A stretch of 64,000 nt of DNA from Phaeosaccion multiseriatum (Eukaryota; Ochrophyta, other classes): positions 1,798,001 to 1,862,000 of the forward strand of contig OZ218960.1 of assembly GCA_965112735.1 (NCBI GenBank). The letters are read 5' to 3'. Made by a program: the position numbers and the translations under genes. Positions 30,816 to 39,409 of the stretch are shown piece by piece (the first letter of the stretch is position 1; every line of letters starts with the position of its first letter). Under the pieces are notes generated by a model. The model was given only the letters and a program-made list of their open reading frames with translations. It made no database searches and had not been told where the DNA came from.

Positions 30816-33616
30816 CCTCTTCTCTGGACCCCTGCAATGGCACACATCCTCCTCCTCCGCCTCCTCCCCCCCGTCCTCCTCCTCCTCCTCCGTCTGCCGC
30901 CGCCGCCGCTGCAGGAGCAGTGTGGGCCATTGCATCCGCCTGCTGCCGAGAGAGACTCAACATGTGGGGCCACACACTCGCGATGTGCGCCGCATAGGAG
31001 CTACTCGCCACCCCCTGCGCCAGGCGAGCGGCAATACCGTGCGCAATGACACAATTCTTGAAGAAGATGAAGGCGAGGTAGAACGGGAAGCAGTCGAACA
31101 GGGCGTCCTCCTCCCCGCTGAGGCGCTGGTAGACGTCGACGAGATCGGAGGAGTGGGGGATGCCGAGGCGCTTCAGATCCAGGCCCTGCAAACCAGACAG
31201 AGGTCCCATCTGTTGCATGTCGTGTGTGTGTGTGTGCATGTGTGTGTGCGTGTGTGTGCGCGGGTTCGTATGTCGATGTGTGTCAGGGGTAGCTATGGTG
31301 AGATAAAGATTTCATCAAACAAGAGACACACATACCAAAGTTAAAGCAAAGCAGCATAGTGCAGAAACACGTATGTTTTAGTTTCAGTCTATTTGACCCC
31401 CAACCAATGGCCAGCCCGGAAAGGAGCGGCCCGCTTCATAGCTAGCCTGCCCTGAGGCTGACCGCCCGTTTGACACGTGTTCAAGTACGACACGAGCTCA
31501 CCGGCAGACAACGGGCAGACAACCAACACGTGCACAGCAACACCTCACCTGCACCGTGGCGCCAGTGGCAGGGGCCCTTAGATGGTGGCCTATGGTAAGG
31601 CTGGCGAGGTCTGCCATAGGGTGGCCCAGCGTGGAAAGCTCCCAGTCCAGCACAGCGATCACTCGGGGCTCGGTCGGGTGGAGCATTACATTGTCTGCTT
31701 GACGGAGTGAGGTTGGGGGGGAGGGGGAGGTGTTTGTCAAGTCGGTAGTCGGTCAGGAAGGAATTGGACAGGGAGGGGGCAGGGGGAGAGGGGAGTGGAA
31801 GTCAAGAGATTATGAGGAGAGGGAGAGGAGGGAGAGGGGAGTGAGACAGGAGGAGCGAGGTGTTGTTCAAGTCGGTAGTGGGTAGGTCAGTCATATGGAT
31901 CCGGGACGCCAGACTGCACTCGCAGTCCCCCCCCCCCCCCCCAATGCACTCACCTACGCGAAAGTCGCCATGCACGAGCGAGGTCCTGTCCGGTACCATT
32001 CCGCTGTCCAGCAGTCGCATCAGATCTCTACTCAGCTCCTCCAATCCCGGGACCGCCCCTGCGTCCTCGGCCTGTCGGGCACTGACTCGCACCAGAGTCT
32101 TCAATTGGCGCTTGAAATAGCCACCACCGGCAGGTGATTGTGTAGGTGCAGATGTAGGTGTGACTGCTCCTCCTAGTGGGCTTGATTGGTGGGCTGGGAC
32201 TCTCCTGCCCCCCCCAAAGGAGTAAAGGCCGCTGCTCTGTAAGTCAACGGAGTGGATGGCGACAAGGACCTCCACGCAGGAGAGATAGGCCGCTCGGCGC
32301 TCACTGGGGGACATGCCTTTGGGTTGGCGGCGACAAGAAGGGGGAGGGAGGATGGAGGAAGGAGGAGGGACCAGGCAGCAAGGGATGGGTAAGAGCAAGA
32401 CGATAACACACACACACACACACACTCACAGAGAGTGAGAAAGAAAGAGAGAGGATGAGAGGGGAGGGGAGGAGGGACGGTTGGGTTGTCTTTACGTGTG
32501 TCATTCTCGAAAGAAAGGACTACGCCCTCTACGACGCGAGTGCGCCAATCTCTCTCTCTCTCTCTCTCTCGGTCTCTCTCTCTTCTCTCTCTGTCTCTCT
32601 AGTCTCTATCTTTCTCTCGCCCTGCACCCATTCCTCACCCGGCAGCGAAGGGTTGGAGAAGACTCTCCCCTTGACGTATTGCATGACGTAGAACGGCGTA
32701 CCAATGATGGCCTCATCCGTGCACAGGAGAAACGTCTTTGGGACGGGAACATCCGTGGGCTAGAGGGATTTAGAGGCATACGGGGAGGTAGGGGAGGGGA
32801 GGGGAGGGCAGGGGAGGGGCACGATTCGGTTAATACGCACTCCGGAAAAGCCGCCGAGAGAGTGACTGAAGAGTAAGTAAGCGCGGGAAAAGAGTTGAGC
32901 CAGTGTATCCGGTGGGAAGAGGGTGGGTGTACAGTGCTCGGAGGCGACAGATATTCTGAGGCGATGACTCCCACGGTGAAGGGATCCAAACATTGCATGG
33001 GTCAAGGGACGCAGCCGGTAGCACATGATGCTACTCACCTCCAGCGCCCGTAGCACCCGATACTCGCGCTCCACCGCGTGGGCACTGCTCACCTGCGATA
33101 CAGAGAGAGCGAGAGGGGCAGAGGGTCGAAGGCTTGGGTTGGGTGGGGTGGGGGGAGGGGAAGAGGTCGCAGACAGTAGAACGGATTTATTTTGCTGAGG
33201 CGGTCAACAGGTCATCACCCCCGGACAGTCGCGCTCTATTCGTATCGTACCTTTACTGATGCGGGCTTCTTCCGCAGCACGAACTCAGCCTGCAGGAGAG
33301 GTGGCTCGTTCGGAGAGCTACTGCTGCTATCGCGAGGATGGCGGAAGTGTACTCGCAGGAGGAAGGTAGGATTGCTCTGACCGACACCAAACTTGCTCAG
33401 CTCGATGGAGAAGGCTTGATCCTGCTGCTGCTCCCCTTCTCGAATCTTACTGTTGCCGCTGCCGCTGCTGCTCCTACTTCTTCCATAGCGCTCTCGGCTG
33501 GTACTGATCTCTGTAGCGTGGTCTAAGAGACGCAGGTCGTGTCGATGTGTCCAGAGGTAGTCTTGGAGAGCGGCAGTGCTGAAGTCGAATTGAGCGGGGC
33601 GAGGATGGCTCTGCAT
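29515..33616 (-). CDS. APH-type kinase + HAD hydrolase two-domain protein (ACAD10/11-like parts)
   Basis: Exons right to left: 33251-33616, 33039-33092, 32639-32759, 31954-32316, 31549-31694 and 29515-31185; phases agree, about 906 aa from ATG at 33616. N-terminal domain: [13 protein letters not shown], a [13 protein letters not shown] nucleotide-loop region, [12 protein letters not shown], catalytic HGDFRVDN and [18 protein letters not shown], as in the aminoglycoside-phosphotransferase-like domain of ACAD10/11. C-terminal domain: HAD motif [11 protein letters not shown], then [27 protein letters not shown] and [16 protein letters not shown]. Motif I has Gly at the second Asp position, as in some HAD-IA proteins. 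Long Gly and Ser runs interrupt the HAD domain. In animal ACAD10 the order is HAD then APH, so the order here is reversed. Probably a small-molecule kinase/phosphatase. Confidence 0.85.
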
Positions 33617-35502
33617 CACAGGGAAGGTGCCTCCCTTGTCTCCGAGAGACAAGAGAGCAGAGAAGAAGGAAGAAAAAAGAAAAAAAAATAATGACTTACT
33701 CTCTTTCCTCTTTCCCCCCTCCCCTCATTCCTTGCTGCGGCGCAAGCATACGTTTCGGCCGAAAAAGTTGGGTCAGATCGAAGGGTCCGAGCCACGATGA
33801 CGCTCCCCGAGCGCGCTCCAGCGAGATTCAGGGCATCTGCACCAAGCTGCAACTGTGCAAATGCGCCCATAACATACAGGGGTACGTCTTTGTCCCACGA
33901 CAGATTCTCATGCAGCGCTGGCAGACCTTCGACGCAATGGATGGGGTGCTGCTCCTGGAGTGAGGAGAGGATTGGCACCAGGTCGAGATCAAGGTTCCCT
34001 CCGGTAGCCAGCCACACGTAATCGAAGCATGCAGTGTTACCATTGTCGAATCGGACGTGGATGTCTCCCTCGAGCGCGGCGCTGCTCGGGCGCCACTGTG
34101 CCTGCACCACGAGGGCCTCTTCGACAATTTTAAACTCCGTACTATTCGCCCGCGACGCGCACTCGAGAAGCTCTCCGTAGGCATCGTCTGACATGGATCC
34201 GCCACCACGGAGTGTGGTGTTGAACTGCAGACGCTCTCGCGGATCTTCGAGTTTCTTGAATTCGCGTATCACCTCTGGGCGTTTGAGGCCCACGTACTCG
34301 TTGTCGACGTCGAACGGTTTTCGTGTGATGGTCCGGCGGGCGCACAGAGTGACAGACGACGCCCCGCGACGGATCGCGACCTGCGCAAGATGCGCAGCCG
34401 TCTGGCCCCCGCCGACAACCAACACTCGGCGGCCACTCACCGCAGAATCATTGGCCAAGTCGAGCAGCCACGACTGGAGCGGAGCAGCATGCTGCACACG
34501 GTGAGCCAAGTCGTGCTTGACGTCGTGGTCATCGCGGTCATCATCGTGGTCATCATCGTGGCTCAGTGAGTCCTTGAGCTCGTCGACCCACCATGGCATG
34601 GTCGTCCGCATCGCTTGGAACGCTGGCCCAGGTCCCATCGAGCATACGACCCGGCGCGTCACATACTGACGGCCGTCTACGAGTCGCACCTCGAAGGTTC
34701 GGGCCTCGTTGGCCACTGGGGGAGGCTCAATGATACGAATGTCGGCGACGGTTCCGCGTTCCACGAGCGGCGCAAGGTTGTACCGCTCTACCAGCGTCGC
34801 ACAAAAATCAAGAAAGAGCTGGGTGCTGGGAACGCGGAAGGGCGCGTAGTATCCAGCTTTGCGACAGGCCTCCCGATCAACATGGCCCATGAGCCTGATC
34901 TCGTCTTCTCGGTTCTCCAAGATTGCCCATTCGCTCATGCTCTCGTAATCTGAAGGGCCAGGGTGCATCCAGGTGTGGCTTCTCAAGTAACGAATGTTAT
35001 AGGCTTCAAAGTTGTTCTTCCACTGCGTCATGAATTCTCCGTGGCTGTCAATGACCACTGTTCGTGGGAGACTCTCCACCGCATCAAACCGTTTGTGAAG
35101 CTTCGCGCGGATGGTAGCTCTCGCACTTGCGGGTCGTGCCTTCGTCATGAAGACGGTGCGTTCAGCTTCAGTAAACAAGTCAGGCTGGTCATCGACGAGA
35201 CGTGTCAGAAGAGACAGGGCGTGAGGCCCGGCCCCAATGACAAGCAGATCCAACAACTCCGGTCCAGCCTCTTTGGTCTTGGACTCAGCCGATGCCGGTG
35301 GCATGGCTGCTGGTTTGCGAAAGTGTGATGTCTTCGGAGGGCTTGTGTCCTGGTGGAGGCAGCCCGGGCAAGCATCGCCAGCACCGCGGTCCTTCCGACC
35401 GATACACTCGTCACTGCTGCTGCTGCCCGTGATCCCATCGTGTCCACGTTGGACTGCCGCGACGGTTGAGGCATCGGCGGGACCGGGAAAAACGTCAAAC
35501 AT
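33616..35502 (-). CDS. FAD/NAD(P)-dependent monooxygenase-like protein
   Basis: Open frame of 628 codons from ATG at 35502 to TGA at 33616-33618. FAD-binding motif LLVIGAGPHALSLLTRL at about residues 86-102; NAD(P)-binding motif VLVVGGGQTAAHLAQVA in the middle; YVWLATGGNLDLDL near the C-terminal third. The layout resembles the lysine/ornithine N-monooxygenase group (IucD/PvdA/SidA-like) and related flavin oxidoreductases; the substrate is unknown. A His/Asp-rich linker (HDDDHDDDRDDHD) is inserted before the NAD(P) site. The last ~27 codons run through a T-rich stretch that looks like an intron: a perfect GTAAGT donor after 33700, then a polypyrimidine tract. The true C-terminus may therefore differ, and the protein may continue into the APH-HAD protein downstream. 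Confidence 0.8.
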   Translation of the reverse strand: MFDVFPGPADASTVAAVQRGHDGITGSSSSDECIGRKDRGAGDACPGCLHQDTSPPKTSHFRKPAAMPPASAESKTKEAGPELLDLLVIGAGPHALSLLTRLVDDQPDLFTEAERTVFMTKARPASARATIRAKLHKRFDAVESLPRTVVIDSHGEFMTQWKNNFEAYNIRYLRSHTWMHPGPSDYESMSEWAILENREDEIRLMGHVDREACRKAGYYAPFRVPSTQLFLDFCATLVERYNLAPLVERGTVADIRIIEPPPVANEARTFEVRLVDGRQYVTRRVVCSMGPGPAFQAMRTTMPWWVDELKDSLSHDDDHDDDRDDHDVKHDLAHRVQHAAPLQSWLLDLANDSAVSGRRVLVVGGGQTAAHLAQVAIRRGASSVTLCARRTITRKPFDVDNEYVGLKRPEVIREFKKLEDPRERLQFNTTLRGGGSMSDDAYGELLECASRANSTEFKIVEEALVVQAQWRPSSAALEGDIHVRFDNGNTACFDYVWLATGGNLDLDLVPILSSLQEQHPIHCVEGLPALHENLSWDKDVPLYVMGAFAQLQLGADALNLAGARSGSVIVARTLRSDPTFSAETYACAAARNEGRGERGKRVSHYFFFFFLPSSLLSCLSETREAPSL

Positions 35503-35786
35503 CTTATGCTCAACGAATAATGTAATGTCGGGGCCCTTCCTTACGCGCTTCCACTTCGATTGATCCTCCTCTGGTGCCTCTGCATCTGCCGCTGGTGCCG
35601 CTGCCCCGCTGTCTCCTCTTCTTTTTTTTTCTTCTCTCTGATTTTATCTTCTAAAATCTTGTGCCACTACACACCCCCCCCGGCTAAACACCTGCCCTCG
35701 CTCTCTGTTGTGTTGGTGCTCCAGGAGCCACAGATGGAAATGAACCACCGGTTTTTTTTCTTCTTGATTCCCCCCCCCCCCCCTTT
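35503..35786. promoter_or_regulatory. Head-to-head intergenic region
   Basis: 284 bp between the divergent start codons of the monooxygenase (35502) and the ankyrin-type protein (35787). It has T- and C-rich plus-strand runs immediately before 35787. Confidence 0.4.
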
Positions 35787-36923
35787 ATGGAGCACATTAC
35801 CGATGAAGAGGGGCGCGTGGAGGGGCAAGAAACGCTCCCTCCCCCCGAAGCCAAGTCTGCAGTAGAGTCGGAGGATTGGTTTGCTTCCGCTGGTGGGGCT
35901 GGGCTTGAGGGTGGGAGCACGCCTCCATGGGACTCGGAGGGAGCTGGGGAGGCTGAGTCCAGCGACGATGGAGGGTCTGCGGCTTACGAAGGAGGAGCGA
36001 ACGAAGCACCGTATGAGGCTTGCCACGAGACCTTGACCAAGCATGAGCTGTTCCAGGTCGTGATGGAGTACGTGGGTGGGGGAAATTTCCTCTTTGTGGC
36101 TGGTGCGAGTCCGGAGTGGAGGATCCGCTACAGCCATTCGTACCCAGCCTTGAAGACAAACTTGGCGTCTGTGGTCAGCTCTGTGGAGTGCGTGAGATGG
36201 GCGATGAGTAAGGGCCTCGAGCTGAGTGAGAAGACTTTTGAGGTCGCTGCCAAGCACGGCGATGTAGAAGTGTGCAAGGTTCTCCACGGCAAGGACTGTC
36301 CCTGGAATGAAGAAGTATGCTTGGCAACGGCAAGCAATAAGAAGCATGGTCTAAGCGTTCTCCAATGGCTGCGATCAGAGGATCTTCCGGGGAAAGAAAG
36401 GTGTCCATGGGGTGAATATATTTGTGGAGAGGCTGGAGCTTTTGGGAATCTGGAGATGCTAATGTGGCTGCTATCGGGTGACGTGCAGGCCCCGTATGAC
36501 AGCCTCAGTTGGTACCACATTTGTGAGGGGGGTCACCTTCCCATCTTGGAGTACGTGCTCCGTCATCCCCTCACGAGAGCCTTGCTGGAACAGAATATAG
36601 ATGGAATGTGGCGCATGGGGGCTGGGTTCGCTGCGATGAAGGGCAAGCTTGAGGCAATGCAGTTTCTTCACGCCAATGCCCGCGACCTCTGTGGTTGGAA
36701 TGAGTGGGTCTGTATGCATGCAGTCAGGAGTGCCAAGAGCCTGGCAATGCTCAAGTGGCTCCGGTCAGAGGAAGTGCAGTGTGCGTGGAACGAAATGTCG
36801 TGCCCACAGGTCATCAGGGACGAAGCAAACCAAGGTGGTATTTATATCATCGGCGCCGAGACCTTTGCAGAGATCAAGCAGTGGGTGCATGCCAATGGAC
36901 ACCCCTGCCACTGCAAGGACTGA
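35787..36923 (+). CDS. Ankyrin-type repeat protein, algal 'CPW' family
   Basis: Single exon, 378 aa, ATG at 35787. An acidic, low-complexity N-terminus (about 75 aa) is followed by LFQVVMEYVGGGNFLFVAGAS, an F-box-like opening often seen in this family, then about six diverged ankyrin-like units with the signature of a Trp-Leu-Arg helix and a Cys-Pro-Trp turn: VLHGKDCPWNEEVCLATAS, LQWLRSEDL..RCPWGEYICGEAGAFGNLEML, MQFLHANARDLCGWNEW and LKWLRSEEVQCAWNEMSC. Large families of such proteins exist in ochrophytes. They probably mediate protein-protein contacts; the target is unknown. It diverges from the monooxygenase. Confidence 0.85.
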   Translation: MEHITDEEGRVEGQETLPPPEAKSAVESEDWFASAGGAGLEGGSTPPWDSEGAGEAESSDDGGSAAYEGGANEAPYEACHETLTKHELFQVVMEYVGGGNFLFVAGASPEWRIRYSHSYPALKTNLASVVSSVECVRWAMSKGLELSEKTFEVAAKHGDVEVCKVLHGKDCPWNEEVCLATASNKKHGLSVLQWLRSEDLPGKERCPWGEYICGEAGAFGNLEMLMWLLSGDVQAPYDSLSWYHICEGGHLPILEYVLRHPLTRALLEQNIDGMWRMGAGFAAMKGKLEAMQFLHANARDLCGWNEWVCMHAVRSAKSLAMLKWLRSEEVQCAWNEMSCPQVIRDEANQGGIYIIGAETFAEIKQWVHANGHPCHCKD

Positions 36924-37379
36924 GGATGGGGTGTTGTGGGGCGAGTTCAGGCATGAACGCTGAAGTCAAGGACAACGAAGCATACATTGGGTCGAGAGAA
37001 AAAATAGGGTACAATGATAGAGAGAGAGGTGGGGGTAAGAGATAGAAGAGACAGAGGAGAGGTAGAGGGGGGGAGAGATGTAACAACGGAGCAGAGAGGG
37101 GAGGGGGGGGATGGCGGGGCGTCAGAGAAGGGGTAGAAGCATTGGCGGCGGCGGAAAGTATCCTCCCTTGATTGACGGAAGCTGGCGGAGGAGGGCACCC
37201 GCCCTACTAGGCTACTGAATGAAACAAAGGGGGGCGCCTTACTCGGCAGTGTGAACCTCACTGTGTGTTCAAGGCAATAATGAATGACTTCACAGAAAAT
37301 CTCATCCTCCCCTTCCCCCCTTGTCTACACCCACAACATAAACTGAAACGAACCGCGTCATAATTGATTCTAAAATTAA
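36924..37379. other. Tail-to-tail intergenic region
   Basis: 3' flanks of the ankyrin-type gene (+) and the methyltransferase (-). Purine-rich on the plus strand from 37010 to 37110. No gene. Confidence 0.5.
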
Positions 37380-38021
37380 TTAAACTAGTAGTAACTCCTC
37401 GTCCTGCAGCCTTGGATTCGAAGTCTTGGGCGCCGTGCAGCTCACTCCAAAGGCCTTCTTCTCCATCTTCATGTTGCGAAAGCCTGCCCGCCTCAGCCGG
37501 TCCACCACGCCTCTATACTGCCTGCCCCCCTCCTTGGACTCTTGGTTGCCAATGTAGTGAAACAGCGTACCGCCCCTCTTCAGCACACGATACAAATCGT
37601 TGTAGAACTGCTGTCCGTAGAGGTCGGAGCCCTTACACAAGGCTCTTGCCGGTGGGTCGTGGACAATGGCGGAGTAGTCGTTCGAAGGCAGCGTCTTGAT
37701 TATCTCGCAAGTATCTCCGCGGTGGCTGGTTATCCTCTCGTTGGTAAACAGTTCTTTTGTTGGGTTGGGGGCAGAGTGTAGTAGGTAAGAGCCAGTAGGA
37801 TAGGAACGAGAGGGGGGGGGAGAGAACATCCCAAAGGAGGAGGAGGAGGAGGAGGAGGAGGAGGAGGAGGAGGAGGGAGGGGAGGGGACTACAATACCGC
37901 TGATGAGGATGTCCAACCTCTGCCCCCTGTGGTCCTCACCTACTCCAATCGATCAATCAATCATCAATCCTCCACCCATCCATCCGCCAAATCAACCAAT
38001 TTGCTTCCAAGGTGCTTGCGG

Positions 38022-38066
<45 letters not shown>

Positions 38067-39261
38067 GAACGCAAACTCACTCACTCACCTTTGCTCCAAG
38101 GGTTCTTGGAGCACATTTCAATGGAGACATCGTCCACCTCGATGGTGTCAACCCAAATGGCTTCGTTGGCCCTGGCGGCCGCAATGGCCGTGTAGCCCAA
38201 GCCTGTGCACGTGTCAAGCACCTTGCCATTCCGCCTCTTAAGGCCTGCAGCCTGGATCTTGTTTTGCGTGTCCTTCGACGGGTTCATTCCGTTGGCTATG
38301 CTGTTCAAGGCAGAGGAGAGAGGGCAGACGGCGAGCAGCGAGCAGGCAAGTCAGCAATAAGAAGACGCGCACGAGTGACATACTTGTGTGTATATCACCC
38401 CCTGACCTCGACCTTGACCTTGACCTTGAGGACTCTACTTAGATACACACCCATCTTCTCTCTCTCTCTCTCTCTCTCTCTCCCTCTCTCTCTCTTAGCA
38501 GGACTCACTCACCGATGCATACCGAAGCCACCCAGCACCATGGTCGGAGGGCCCGGCTTGTCCAAGGAGGCGACGAGAGCGGCCGGCATGTTAGTGTTGG
38601 CACTAAGGCTGCCGATCTTTGACGGGCCAGTGCCCGGTGGTCCTATGGCAAAGCACCCAAAGTGGCCCTTCTTGGCCTTCTTGACGATAGCTTCTAGGTC
38701 CTCCCACAGAGCGACAGGCTCGTGCTGCTTATGATCTAGTGAAGGAACAGAGACGGCCACTCCCTCCTCCAGTACCATCATGTCTGTGATGCTCATCCCA
38801 AGGTCGATGGAGCACCCGGCCTGGCTTCCGGGTGGTCGACCTCGTAAGCTTAGAAGATTTCCAGCCTCCCAGTGGCTGATGACGCCCACCACTCCATCAT
38901 CTTGCTGCTGCTGTGCACCGCTGCCCTCCCACCTCTCCTCCTCCTCTTCCTCCTCCACCTCCTCCTTCTTCTCCTCCTCCTCAGCCCCTGGCTCCTCAAA
39001 CATTCCATACGCTATCATCTCCTCCTTCGTGAGATGGAGAGGAGTTCTTCGGCGGGCTCTACTGCATGTCGCTGAGGCAAACTCCCTCCCCCACCTTTGC
39101 CGCTTCCTCGTCCCTGCTGCTCCTCCACCACACCCCTGAGGCGCCACAAACCCAATGCTCCTGCTCAAAGAGGAGCCGCTACTTGCGCGTCCGTGGCAAC
39201 CCGGAACCTGCTGGAGTAGTAGCAGTAGCAGCGGCGCAGCACCTAAGTAGCGCGCAGTCAT
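37380..39261 (-). CDS. Archaeal-type class I SAM methyltransferase (COG2521-like), plastid leader
   Basis: Exons right to left: 38513-39261, 38089-38300 and 37380-37753, all in phase, 444 aa from ATG at 39261. The N-terminus has a hydrophobic signal-peptide core (LGAAPLLLLLLQQVPG) followed by SIGFVAPQG, resembling the ASAFAP-type junction of heterokont plastid preproteins. Then a Glu-rich linker, a small domain (GMSITDMMVLEEGVAVSVP) and the Rossmann methyltransferase: SAM motif I VLDTCTGLGYTAIAAA at about 277-292, SKNPWSKELF, AIVHDPPARAL (motif IV), and RVLKRGGTLFHYIGN. These signatures match, from memory, the predicted archaeal methyltransferases of COG2521. The substrate is not known; the DPP motif suggests an N-methyl target. 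Shares a 148-bp upstream region with signal peptidase I. Confidence 0.82.
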
Positions 39262-39409
39262 TGTGGAACGGGAAAGAAGAGGAAATGAGAAAAGAAGAGC
39301 GGCCAGAGTTGAATTATTGACTTAATGGAGCGAAGAGGAATGTGTGGTGATCCGGTGGTGGATCACAGATCCGCAACAGACGTGGCGGGAAGCAAAAGCA
39401 TTGAGGTAA
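39262..39409. promoter_or_regulatory. Compact bidirectional promoter region
   Basis: 148 bp between divergent start codons of two genes with plastid-like leaders (methyltransferase at 39261, signal peptidase at 39410). The spacing is close enough to suggest shared control. Confidence 0.5.
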
